NCBI RefSeq assembly: GCF_014190915.1
Contig: NZ_JACHVU010000002.1
Location: forward strand, 558,001-622,000
Source: Mycolicibacterium iranicum
Lineage (GTDB): Bacteria > Actinomycetota > Actinomycetes > Mycobacteriales > Mycobacteriaceae
Direction: 5' to 3'
DNA length: 64,000 nucleotides
Shown here: one piece after another, positions 24,897-34,099 of the stretch
Layout: every line of letters starts with the position of its first letter
Position numbering within the stretch: position 1 is the first letter of the stretch
The notes under the pieces: generated by a model
What the model saw: the letters and a program-made list of their open reading frames with translations, nothing else
What the model was told of the DNA's origin: nothing
Database searches by the model: none
Program-made: the position numbers and the translations under genes

Positions 24897-25724
24897 ATGT
24901 CGACTTTCTGGCGATATGTGAAGATCCAGCTCTTCGTGCTGCTCTGCGGCATCGTCGGCCCCATTTTCCTCGTCATCTACTTCGCGACGGGGGCCGATCC
25001 GATGCTGAAGTGGATGTTCTGGACAGGCCTGCTGATCACTGCCGCCGACGTGCTCATCGCGTTGGTGGTCACCAATGTCGGGGCACGGTCGGCGGCCAAG
25101 ACGAAGGCGCTCGAAGCAACCGGAGTCCTGGCGCTGGCCCAGATCACCGGTATCCACGAGACGAACACCCGCATCAACGAGCAGCCGCTGGTGAAGCTCG
25201 ACCTGCAGGTTTCCGGGCCGGGGCTCACACCGTTCTCGACGCAGGATCAGGTCGTGGCCTCGGTGAGCCGGCTGCCGATGATCACCAGCCGCAAGCTCGT
25301 GGCGCTGGTCGACCCGACGACGAACGACTACCAGATCGACTGGGAGCGTAGCGCTTTGGTCGGCGGCCTGATGCCCGCCACGTTCAGCGTGGCCGAGGAC
25401 AACAGGACCTACGACCTGACGGGCCAGACGGAGCCGCTGATGGAGATCCTGCAGGTGCTCAAGTCCCACGGGATCAGCATGAACAACATGATCGACCTTC
25501 GCTCCAACCCGTCCGCGCGCCAGCAGGTGCAGGCCATCGTCCGGCAGGCCGCGGCACGCCAGGCCGTTCCGCCACCGGTGCCCGCCGCACCGTCCTATGC
25601 CGCACCTGCTCCCGAACCCACCACGGCGCAACGTCTTCAGCAGCTCGAGACGTTGCGCGCCACCGGGTCGATCACCGACGCCGAGTACACGGCTAAGCGC
25701 CAGGAGATCATCGCCGACCTGTGA
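24897..25724 (+). CDS. Membrane protein with C-terminal SHOCT domain
   Basis: Protein of 275 aa, equivalent in position to M. tuberculosis Rv0686. Two N-terminal transmembrane helices (about 7-30 and 40-60: IQLFVLLCGIVGPIFLVIYFA and MFWTGLLITAADVLIALVV) are followed by a cytosolic region with a beta-rich domain of about 110 residues, a Pro/Ala linker, and a C-terminal SHOCT motif (RLQQLETLRATGSITDAEYTAKRQEII). SHOCT domains are thought to mediate oligomerisation. Function unknown. The gene ends 42 bases before the SDR -10/operator region. Confidence 0.8.
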   Translation: MSTFWRYVKIQLFVLLCGIVGPIFLVIYFATGADPMLKWMFWTGLLITAADVLIALVVTNVGARSAAKTKALEATGVLALAQITGIHETNTRINEQPLVKLDLQVSGPGLTPFSTQDQVVASVSRLPMITSRKLVALVDPTTNDYQIDWERSALVGGLMPATFSVAEDNRTYDLTGQTEPLMEILQVLKSHGISMNNMIDLRSNPSARQQVQAIVRQAAARQAVPPPVPAAPSYAAPAPEPTTAQRLQQLETLRATGSITDAEYTAKRQEIIADL

Positions 25725-27831
<2,107 letters not shown>

Positions 27832-27835
<4 letters not shown>

Positions 27836-28680
27836 GAAAACACCTCCAGCGTGCAGCATTTGACCGATCCGCCTCCTTTGAGCAGCTCGGACAGGTCGAC
27901 GCCGACCGGCCGGAACCCGGCATGCCGTAGCTGGTCGGCGAAGCCGGTGGCCGCTTCGGGAAGGACCACGTTGAGCCCGTCGGAGACGACGTTCAAGCCC
28001 AGGACGTAGGCATCGGCACTCGCGACCTCGATGGCGCCGGGGAACATCTGCGTCAACGTCGCGCGGGAGTGCGCGTCGAACGCGGGCGGGTAGTAGGCGA
28101 TCGTGCGGTCGTCGAGCACCGCGAGCGCCGTGTCGAGGTGGTAGAAGCGGGGATCGACGAGCGCCAGGCTGACGACCGGTACCCCGAGGTGTTCGGCGAC
28201 CTCGTCGTGGGCGCGACGGTCGGTGCGGAAACCATGGCCCGCGAGTACGACGGAACCCACCGTGAGGAAGTCGCCCTGTCCCTCGTTGGCGTGCCGGGTC
28301 TCGAACGCGTCGTACCCGTTGCGGGACATCCAGTCCGCGTACGCGGCGGCCTCGCCCGCGCGCTCGGGGTACGCGAAGCGGGCCACCACGGCTCTGTTGC
28401 CGATGACGGTGCCGCCGTTGGCGGCGTAGACCATGTCCGGCAGGCCGGCCAACGGTTCGACCAGCTCGACGCGGTGCCCCAGGTCCAGGTAGGTCCGGCG
28501 CAGGCCCTCCCACTGGGCCAGGGCGCGTGCGGGGTCGACGGCAGAGGACGTGTCCATCCACGGGTTGATGACGTACTCGACGGCGAAGTGGGTCGGCGCG
28601 GTCATGAGGTAGTGGCGCGGGCGGGCCGTGCGCTCGGCCGCGCTCTCGGCGACCGGAGCAACGGCGATGTCCATCGTCAT
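27832..28680 (-). CDS. ddaH: Dimethylargininase / amidinotransferase-family hydrolase
   Basis: Guanidine-modifying hydrolase of 282 aa, similar to DDAH (dimethylarginine to citrulline and dimethylamine) and to Rv2323c. Visible features: PTHFAVEYVINPWMD near the N-terminus, VYAANGGTVIG, EGQGDFL, the catalytic His in FYHLDTALAVL, and the catalytic Cys in GGGSVKCCTLEV near the C-terminus. Family members can also hydrolyse arginine, so the exact substrate is open. It is the first gene of the ddaH-rocD operon and is divergent from the AsnC-type regulator. Confidence 0.85.
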
Positions 28681-28745
28681 AGCCCAACGATAGGAACGCC
28701 ACCGGGTGCAATCAATCGTCGAATCTTGCGTGTCTACAATCGATC

Positions 28746-28783
28746 TGTTGCGCTAGAAGCGCGAAATCGGTGATTTGTTGCGC
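28746..28783. promoter_or_regulatory. Direct repeats in the ddaH-asnC divergent promoter
   Basis: TGTTGCGC occurs at 28746-28753 and again at 28776-28783, exactly 30 bases apart, each followed by a GAGAAG/TAGAAG extension. The 30-base spacing (about three helical turns) puts both copies on one face of the DNA and suits an Lrp/AsnC octamer wrapping the region. Confidence 0.5.
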
Positions 28784-28803
28784 GAGAAGTCGGAGGAGGG
28801 GCA

Positions 28804-29250
28804 GTGGAACGACTGGACGAGTGCGACGAGCAGATCCTGGCCGAGCTCGCCGACAATGCGCGTGCCACGTTCGCCGAGATCGGAGCCCGCGTGAACCTGT
28901 CGGCGCCCGCTGTGAAGAGGCGGGTGGACAGGATGGTCGACAGCGGCGTGATCAGGGGTTTCACCACCGTCATCGACCGCAACGCGCTCGGCTGGACCAC
29001 CGAGGCGTTCGTCCAGGTCTTCTGCCACGGCACCATTGCGCCGGCGGAACTGCGCGCGGCGTGGAAGGACATCCCCGAGGTGGTCAGCGCCGCCACCGTC
29101 ACCGGGACGGCCGACGCGATGCTGCGGGTGTTGGCCCGGGACATGCAGCACCTGGAGGAGGCGCTGGAGCGCATCCGGGCCAGTGCGGACATCGAGCGCA
29201 GCGAGAGCATCGTCGTGCTGTCGAACCTCATCGAGCGGACGCCCGGGTAG
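28804..29250 (+). CDS. Lrp/AsnC-family regulator
   Basis: Feast/famine-type regulator of 148 aa, GTG start after a very strong ribosome site (GGAGGAGGGG). The HTH (DEQILAELADNARATFAEIGARVNLSAPAVKRRVDRM) is followed by the RAM ligand domain (VQVFCHGTIAP..., VVSAATVTGTADAMLRVLA). It is divergent from ddaH-rocD with about 120 bases between; Rv2324 has the same arrangement beside rocD in M. tuberculosis. It probably senses arginine, ornithine or a related amino acid and activates the catabolic pair. Confidence 0.9.
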   Translation: MERLDECDEQILAELADNARATFAEIGARVNLSAPAVKRRVDRMVDSGVIRGFTTVIDRNALGWTTEAFVQVFCHGTIAPAELRAAWKDIPEVVSAATVTGTADAMLRVLARDMQHLEEALERIRASADIERSESIVVLSNLIERTPG

Positions 29251-29318
29251 GTCGGTGCTGAGCGCGCGGCTGTGGGGTGGCGCACAACGAGGCCGGGGTC
29301 ATCATGTAAAAAACCCAA

Positions 29319-30503
29319 GTGAGCACATCTGAGGTTTCCGGCGGAGTCGTGATCGTCGGTGGCGGACTCGCCGCCGCGCGCACCGCAGAGCAGTTGCGCC
29401 GTTCCGAGTACGCCGGCGCCATCACCATCGTCAGCGACGAGGACCACCTTCCCTACGACCGGCCGCCGCTGTCGAAGGAAGTGCTGCGCGCCGAGACCGA
29501 CGACGTCACGCTGAAGCCGGCGGAGTTCTACGCCGAGAACAACATCACCGTCCTGTTGGGCAACGGCGCGAAGACCCTCGACACCGCGGCCCAGACGGTG
29601 ACGCTGACCGATGGTTCCGAGGTCCGCTACGACGAGCTGATCATCGCGACGGGTCTGGTTCCGAAGCGGATTCCGTCGTTCCCCGACCTGCCGGGCATTC
29701 ACGTTCTGCGCAACTTCGACGAGAGCATGGCGCTGCGCCGGGAGGCGGGTTCGGCCGGCCGCGCGGTGGTCATCGGCGCCGGCTTCATCGGGTGCGAGGT
29801 CGCCGCGAGCCTGCGCAAGATGGGCGTCGAGGTCACCCTCGTCGAGCCGCAGCCCGCGCCGCTGGCGTCGATCCTCGGTCAGCAGATCGGCGATCTGGTG
29901 ACACGGCTGCATCGCGCCGAAGGAGTCGACGTCCGTTGTGGCGTCGGCGTTTCCGATGTCAGCGGCGACGACCGGGTCCGCACGGTGACGCTGAGTGACG
30001 GCAGCGAGCTCGACGCCGACGTCGTGATCGTCGGCATCGGATCGCACCCGGCCACCGGCTGGCTGGAAGGCAGCGGTCTGGAGATCGACAACGGCGTGGT
30101 ATGCGACGAGGCGGGCCGCACGAGCGCGCCTCACGTGTGGGCGATCGGCGATGTGGCGTCCTGGCGCGACACCGTCGGAGGTCAGGTACGCGTCGAGCAC
30201 TGGAGCAACGTCGCCGACCAGGCCCGGGTACTCGTTCCGTCCATGCTCGGACACGAGCCGCCGGCGGCGGTCTCCGTGCCGTATTTCTGGAGCGACCAGT
30301 ACGACGTGAAGATCCAGGCGCTCGGTGAGCCGGAGGCGACCGACACCGTGCACATCGTCGAGGACGACGGCCGGAAGTTCCTGGCGTACTACGAGCGCGA
30401 CGGCGCGGTGGTCGCCGTCGTCGGTGGCGGGTTCCCGGGCAAGGTGATGAAGACCCGCGCGAAAATCGCTGCCGGAGCACCCATCTCAGAACTCCTCAGC
30501 TGA
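29319..30503 (+). CDS. FAD-dependent ferredoxin reductase
   Basis: Pyridine-nucleotide disulfide-type flavoprotein of 394 aa, orthologous to Rv0688. It shows the FAD site VVIVGGGLAAARTAEQLR, DRPPLSKEVL, ATGLVPKR, the NAD(P)H site VVIGAGFIGCEVAASL, and the second FAD site VWAIGDVASW, with the C-terminal reductase domain from about residue 320. This class passes electrons from NAD(P)H to ferredoxins serving P450s or dioxygenases; the P450 at 44248 is one possible client but no link is shown. GTG 29319 has no ribosome site and follows CATGTAAAA, so it may be leaderless. A hairpin terminator follows. Confidence 0.9.
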   Translation: MSTSEVSGGVVIVGGGLAAARTAEQLRRSEYAGAITIVSDEDHLPYDRPPLSKEVLRAETDDVTLKPAEFYAENNITVLLGNGAKTLDTAAQTVTLTDGSEVRYDELIIATGLVPKRIPSFPDLPGIHVLRNFDESMALRREAGSAGRAVVIGAGFIGCEVAASLRKMGVEVTLVEPQPAPLASILGQQIGDLVTRLHRAEGVDVRCGVGVSDVSGDDRVRTVTLSDGSELDADVVIVGIGSHPATGWLEGSGLEIDNGVVCDEAGRTSAPHVWAIGDVASWRDTVGGQVRVEHWSNVADQARVLVPSMLGHEPPAAVSVPYFWSDQYDVKIQALGEPEATDTVHIVEDDGRKFLAYYERDGAVVAVVGGGFPGKVMKTRAKIAAGAPISELLS

Positions 30504-30517
30504 GAGTCGGTACGTGA

Positions 30518-30549
30518 CAGGGCCACCTCCGCGGAGGTGGCCCTGTTGT
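30518..30549 (+). terminator. Hairpin terminator after ferredoxin reductase
   Basis: CAGGGCCACCTCC (30518-30530) and GGAGGTGGCCCTG (30533-30545) form a perfect 13-bp stem with a tiny GC loop. The tail (TTGTCG) has few T residues, so efficiency is uncertain. Confidence 0.7.
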
Positions 30550-30596
30550 CGTCGAGGGTCGTGAACCCCGCGAGATCTACGCAATACATCCCTATC

Positions 30597-30640
30597 ATTA
30601 CCTTGATATAGCGCTTTAGGGTAATTTGCGGTAGTTTAGG
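30597..30640 (+). promoter_or_regulatory. Promoter and candidate operator of the HTH-hydrolase-YqeY operon
   Basis: ATTACC (30597-30602) and GGTAAT (30620-30625) form an inverted repeat. TTTAGG occurs at 30615-30620 and 30635-30640, exactly 20 bases or two helical turns apart. TAGTTT at 30632-30637 is a -10 box 6 nt before GTG 30644, so the transcript is probably leaderless and the repeats overlap the promoter. Autoregulation by the first gene product is likely. Confidence 0.5.
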
Positions 30641-30643
30641 ACC

Positions 30644-31066
30644 GTGAGTGGGGCGATGTACTCGGCCGAACAGGTGGCGGACATTCTCGGACTGCACGTG
30701 CGCACCGTGCGCGGATATGTCCGCGACGGTCGCCTGCCGGCCGTGCGGGTGGGGAAGCAGTACCGGATCGCCGAACACGACCTGCGGGCCTTTACCGGCA
30801 TGCCCGCAGAGCCGGCAGGCAGCCCGAGTGCACATGGGTCGACGGTCGTGCACATCGAGGACGTCGATCGTCTCACCATGGACCGCATCACCACCCACCT
30901 GACCGCGGCTGCGGTCGGCCACTCACGCCAGCCGGGACGGCTCGACGTGCACTCGACCTATGACGAATCTGCCCGGCGCCTCACCGTCTTCGTGGTCGGT
31001 GATCTGGAGTCCACGGTGGCCGCCCTCGGATTGATCGGCGCTCTGACACGACCGGACAAGAAGTGA
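30644..31066 (+). CDS. MerR/excisionase-type HTH DNA-binding protein
   Basis: DNA-binding protein of 140 aa. Residues 5-50 are a helix-turn-helix of the excisionase/MerR type (MYSAEQVADILGLHVRTVRGYVRDGRLPAVRVGKQYRI). Residues of about 65-140 form an alpha/beta domain of unknown type (VHIEDVDRLTMDRITTHLT..., LTVFVVGDLESTVAALGLI) that may bind a ligand or dimerise. It is too long for a simple phage excisionase and there is no prophage nearby. The stop overlaps the next GTG (GTGA). It heads an uncharacterised three-gene operon and probably regulates it. Confidence 0.8.
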   Translation: MSGAMYSAEQVADILGLHVRTVRGYVRDGRLPAVRVGKQYRIAEHDLRAFTGMPAEPAGSPSAHGSTVVHIEDVDRLTMDRITTHLTAAAVGHSRQPGRLDVHSTYDESARRLTVFVVGDLESTVAALGLIGALTRPDKK

Positions 31067-31914
31067 CAGCCGACGTCTACCGCTCCCCATCGGGCCGGCA
31101 GGCGATCGCGCGTGACTACTGCGAGCACCTCCGGCGCTGGACAGTACCGTTGCGGCAGCGCACGGTTGCCACGCGCGAGGGCCCGACGTTCGTCGTGGAC
31201 TGCGGCCCTTCGGACGCGCCACCGGTGGTCCTGCTGCACGGCGCGGGGAGCAATGGCGCTGTCTGGCAGGCTGACGCGACGCGGTGGTCGGTCACCCACC
31301 GGCTGTACATGGTCGACCTTATCGGTGAGCCCGGGTTGAGCGCGCCGTATCGACCCCCGCTGATCTCCAACGCTCATGCGTTGTGGCTCAACGATGTCCT
31401 CGACGGGCTCGGTGTGCGCGCCGCGGCTTTCGTGGGAGTGTCGTTGGGTGGTTGGCTGGCCACCGATTACGCGATCCGTCGACCGGGTCGTGTCGAACGG
31501 CTCGCCCTGCGCGCCCCCGGAGGTATCGGCCGTCAGCGCTATGGCGCCATAGTGGCGGCCTCGGTTCTGATGCAGTTCGGAAGCCGCGGCACACGGGCGG
31601 GCCTGCGATGCGCACTCGGACCCGGCAGCATTCCCGACCCTGTGATCGACTACATGCTCCTGATCCAGCGCAATTACCGCCCGCGCCGTGATGCGCTGCC
31701 CGTGTTCTCCGACAGTCAGCTGAGGGCCATCGGCGCACCGCTTTTCGTCGTGCTGGGTGCACGCGACCGCATGCTCGACTCCCACGACACTGCCGAGCGT
31801 CTGGCACGTGTGCAGCCTTCGGCATCGGTCACGCTGCTGCCCGGCAGGGGGCACGGTAGCTTCGACGACGGCGCCGACCTGCATGCTTTTCTCTGCCGAG
31901 GTGCGAGAACGTGA
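31063..31914 (+). CDS. Alpha/beta-hydrolase
   Basis: Cytosolic alpha/beta-hydrolase of 283 aa without a signal peptide. It has the oxyanion segment LLHGAGSNGAVWQ, strand/loop MVDLIGEPG, nucleophile elbow GVSLGGWLA, the acid region VVLGARDRML and the catalytic His in LLPGRGHGSF, so it is likely to be active. The substrate is unknown; relatives include esterases and C-C hydrolases. Both its start and its stop are in 4-base GTGA overlaps with neighbours, so the three products are probably made in fixed ratio. Confidence 0.85.
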   Translation: MTADVYRSPSGRQAIARDYCEHLRRWTVPLRQRTVATREGPTFVVDCGPSDAPPVVLLHGAGSNGAVWQADATRWSVTHRLYMVDLIGEPGLSAPYRPPLISNAHALWLNDVLDGLGVRAAAFVGVSLGGWLATDYAIRRPGRVERLALRAPGGIGRQRYGAIVAASVLMQFGSRGTRAGLRCALGPGSIPDPVIDYMLLIQRNYRPRRDALPVFSDSQLRAIGAPLFVVLGARDRMLDSHDTAERLARVQPSASVTLLPGRGHGSFDDGADLHAFLCRGART

Positions 31915-32291
31915 TTCACGCCGACGACCCGGACGCCTTCCGTGACGCAGTGCGCCGAGACCTTCGTGCCGCGGTGAAATCCCGTCAATCGGACGTGATC
32001 TCGACCCTGCGAACGGTGATCGCCGCGATCGACAACGCCGAAGCCGCCCCACCGAGCGCGCAGACACCGCGTTACGTCGGCGGCGCTGTTGCCCATTCCT
32101 CACCCGGCGTGGGATCCACCGAGGTGCCGCGGCGCACCCTGACGATGCCGGACGTCCACGCCATCGTCGGAGAGCTCATCCGCGAGTACGAGGCGCACCG
32201 CGATCACTACCGTTCGTTGGGCCGACACGATGCGGCTGAACGGCTGCAGCGCCACGTGGAGATCCTGCGCGCCTACGTCCCGCAATGGTGA
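31911..32291 (+). CDS. Short GatB/YqeY-like protein
   Basis: Protein of 126 aa resembling YqeY: RDLRAAVKSRQSDVISTLRTVIAAIDNAE, then LTMPDVHAIVGELIREYEAHRDHYRSLGRHDAAERLQRHVEILRAYVPQ. Full YqeY proteins continue about 50 residues with the GatB-like C-terminal helical tail; this one stops right after YVPQW, so it is a truncated or minimal form. GatB/YqeY tails bind tRNA in amidotransferases, but the part retained here has no defined role. Overlaps the hydrolase by GTGA. It is convergent with the PknH-like lipoprotein gene 10 bases away. Confidence 0.75.
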   Translation: MIHADDPDAFRDAVRRDLRAAVKSRQSDVISTLRTVIAAIDNAEAAPPSAQTPRYVGGAVAHSSPGVGSTEVPRRTLTMPDVHAIVGELIREYEAHRDHYRSLGRHDAAERLQRHVEILRAYVPQW

Positions 32292-32301
32292 GCGTGCACG
32301 G

Positions 32302-32943
32302 CTAGGACGTCATGTTCGCCAGCGCATGGAGGCGGCCGAGCGCCTCCTCGGCGAGCGCTGACACGTTGTAGCCGTTGCGATCTCCACACGCGGTGATCTC
32401 GATGGCAGCGTTGTACGCGGCGACATAGGCGTTGTCGCACGAGCGCTTCGTGCCGGTCAGCGACCACAGCACGATCTCAGCGCTGGGGGACTCGGCGGCG
32501 GGCAGTGAGCGGAAGGACAACTCGTTGTCCTCGGTGGTGATGACCGTGAGCTGCTTGTCCCGGCAGTCGTCGATCGTCCGCCTCGCATCACCGGCAGAAC
32601 GCCGGGCATCGAAATTCGCCGGATAGACCGCGGCCATCTCCTGGATCGAGAAATTGTCCTCGGCGAACCACTGGCCACCTCCGCGGGCGGCGGGCGTGAC
32701 GCCGACGCCGAACAGGAACGGTGGATCCACCTCCCGCGCCATCCCGGCGCATTCCTCCGGCTCGACGGTGAGGAACAGGTTCGATTCGGCCTCCGGTCGC
32801 GCCCTGGCGCTCAACACGTCCGTCACCTGCCCCGCAGTGATCGGCGCGACGGGCCATGCCCGTACCGGGCGGGGGTCGTCGACCACCCGCGTGCAGCCCG
32901 CAAGCACCACCATTGCCAGGACCCCGGCGGCCACGCGAGGCAT
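32302..32943 (-). CDS. PknH sensor-like lipoprotein
   Basis: Predicted lipoprotein of 213 aa: signal peptide with lipobox VLAGC (GVLAMVVLAGCTR), then a domain resembling the extracellular PknH-like domain found in LppH/LpqQ-type proteins (ITAGQVTDVLSARARPEAES, PEECAGMAREVDPPFLFG, DNFSIQEMAAVYP, RTIDDCRDKQLTV, TKRSCDNAYVAAYNAAIEITACG). Four cysteines are placed as in that family, forming two probable disulfides. ATG 32943 lies only 4 bases after the mftR stop, so it should be cotranscribed with the mycofactocin regulator. It is not part of any described mycofactocin cluster. Confidence 0.8.
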   Translation of the reverse strand: MPRVAAGVLAMVVLAGCTRVVDDPRPVRAWPVAPITAGQVTDVLSARARPEAESNLFLTVEPEECAGMAREVDPPFLFGVGVTPAARGGGQWFAEDNFSIQEMAAVYPANFDARRSAGDARRTIDDCRDKQLTVITTEDNELSFRSLPAAESPSAEIVLWSLTGTKRSCDNAYVAAYNAAIEITACGDRNGYNVSALAEEALGRLHALANMTS

Positions 32944-32947
32944 GGAG

Positions 32948-33541
32948 TCAGGTCTCGATCTCGGCCAGGCCGGAAGCCAGCATGTCGAACGCGTCGCCCA
33001 GCGACACCGACAGCACCGCCGATTCGTCGGCCAGCCAGTGCTCGTACGCCGACAACGACACCGCCAGCATGGTCCACGCCACGGTCTGGGGAAGCAGCGC
33101 CGAGACCGGCACGCCGAGCCGTCCCGCCACGAACGTCGCGACCACTGCGCGCCATCCCGCGTACATCGTCATCGAATACGCTTGCAGTGCTTCGGTTTCC
33201 AGAATGACCCGCATCCGCTGCCGGTGCCGCTCCGCGTCATCGAAGTCGTTGAAGGCCAGGAGCGCCGTCCGCAGCGCGTCGCGGATCGGCACCTGGGGGT
33301 CCAGGTCGGCCAGCAGCGCCCGCATGTGGTCGAGGTGGGCGTCGAAATCTCCCCACGGCAGCGCGCTCTTGGACGGGTAGTAGCGGAACAGCGTCCTGCG
33401 GGCGATCCCGGCCGCAGCCGCGACGTCGTCCACGCTGACATCGTCGAAGCCCCGCGCCATGAACAGATCGATGGCGACGTCGCTGATGTGGTTCCAGCTC
33501 GTCGACCGGCGGCGGCCCACGCGCGCCTTGGCGGCGCTCAT
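32948..33541 (-). CDS. mftR: Mycofactocin system transcriptional regulator
   Basis: TetR-family regulator of 197 aa, orthologue of Rv0691c. [48 protein letters not shown], followed by the MftR C-terminal region. MftR from mycobacteria represses the mft genes and has been reported to respond to long-chain acyl-CoA. It is divergent from mftA and has the purine-rich site GGAAGGGGGG just before its ATG. A candidate operator lies between. The lipoprotein gene 4 bases downstream is likely in the same transcript. Confidence 0.95.
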   Translation of the reverse strand: MSAAKARVGRRRSTSWNHISDVAIDLFMARGFDDVSVDDVAAAAGIARRTLFRYYPSKSALPWGDFDAHLDHMRALLADLDPQVPIRDALRTALLAFNDFDDAERHRQRMRVILETEALQAYSMTMYAGWRAVVATFVAGRLGVPVSALLPQTVAWTMLAVSLSAYEHWLADESAVLSVSLGDAFDMLASGLAEIET

Positions 33542-33575
33542 CGGATCCCCCCTTCCGTTTAGGCACTCGATGCCA

Positions 33576-33599
33576 TATTGTGAGCGATCTACGTCACAA
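33576..33599. promoter_or_regulatory. mftR-mftA divergent promoter with inverted-repeat operator
   Basis: TTGTGA (33578-33583) and TCACAA (33594-33599) form a perfect 6-bp inverted repeat with a 10-base centre. The left arm overlaps TATTGT (33576-33581), a -10 candidate for mftA; on the reverse strand the right arm reads TTGTGA, 16 bases before TATGGC, a possible -35/-10 pair for mftR. A dimer bound here would shut both genes. MftR is the obvious candidate, not proven by sequence alone. Confidence 0.55.
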
Positions 33600-33644
33600 A
33601 TGTCGAGACCCTATCCGGGGTCCACACAGCAGAAAGGCGAGATC

Positions 33645-33737
33645 ATGGATCACAATCAGCAGGCCGAGACCGACGAGCTGGTGACCGAGAGCCTGGTCGA
33701 GGAAGTGTCCATCGACGGGATGTGCGGGGTCTACTGA
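33645..33737 (+). CDS. mftA: Mycofactocin precursor peptide
   Basis: Ribosomally made precursor of 30 aa: MDHNQQAETDELVTESLVEE then VSIDGMCGVY. The C-terminal IDGMCGVY core is the hallmark of MftA; the last Val-Tyr pair is decarboxylated and crosslinked by MftC, and then released and processed toward premycofactocin. The acidic leader is the part recognised by MftB. The ribosome site AGAAAGGCGAG precedes ATG 33645. mftB begins 2 bases after the stop. Confidence 0.97.
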   Translation: MDHNQQAETDELVTESLVEEVSIDGMCGVY

Positions 33738-33739
33738 CC

Positions 33740-34099
33740 ATGACTGCGCCGACGAGCGCTCGCGCGAGGAGCGTGACCCCGACGAGCGCTCGCGCGAGGA
33801 GCGTGACCCCGACGGACACGACCTTCGACGCCGACCGGCACTGGCGGTTACACCCGCAGGTGGCGGTGCGGCCCGAGCCCTTCGGCGCGCTGCTCTACCA
33901 CTTCGGAACCCGCAAGCTGTCGTTCCTGAAGAACCGGACGATCGTCGAGGTGATCAACCTGCTCTCCGATCACCCCGACGCTCGATCCGCTTGTCGCGCC
34001 GCAGGAATCGACGATTCCGAGCAGGCGCCCTACCTCCACGCACTGGGCGTGCTCGTCCAGTCGAAGATGCTCGTCGCCGACTCGGGAGACAATTCATGA
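33740..34099 (+). CDS. mftB: Mycofactocin precursor chaperone (RiPP recognition element)
   Basis: Small peptide chaperone of 119 aa that binds MftA and hands it to MftC. The conserved part is RLHPQVAVRPEPFGALLYHFGTRKLSFLKNRTIVEVINLL, a PqqD-like winged fold, followed by a helical HALGVLVQSKMLV end. The first 25 residues are unusual: two in-frame 30-bp repeats encode TSARARSVTP twice, a basic extension not needed for the fold. ATG 33740 directly follows the mftA stop. The stop overlaps the mftC ATG (ATGA). Confidence 0.95.
   Translation: MTAPTSARARSVTPTSARARSVTPTDTTFDADRHWRLHPQVAVRPEPFGALLYHFGTRKLSFLKNRTIVEVINLLSDHPDARSACRAAGIDDSEQAPYLHALGVLVQSKMLVADSGDNS
33751..33810 (+). repeat. Two 30-bp perfect tandem repeats inside the mftB 5' end
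   Basis: Units 33751-33780 and 33781-33810 are identical. Each begins GACGAGCGCTCGCGCGAGGA and includes the short palindrome GAGCGCTC. They lie 11 bases after the mftB ATG and stay in frame, lengthening the protein by ten residues per copy. Confidence 0.9.

Noticed and set aside
30644..31066. HTH protein as a phage excisionase marking an integrated element
   Set aside because: There is no integrase, attachment site duplication or other phage gene nearby, and the protein has an extra C-terminal domain and a coupled operon.
33722..33739. GTG 33722 as the mftB start
   Set aside because: It would lie inside mftA and add residues MRGLLT of no conservation; ATG 33740 sits neatly after the mftA stop.
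33991..34095. Longer N-terminus for MftC
   Set aside because: The upstream in-frame codons are within mftB; the ATGA overlap at 34096 gives the conserved start.
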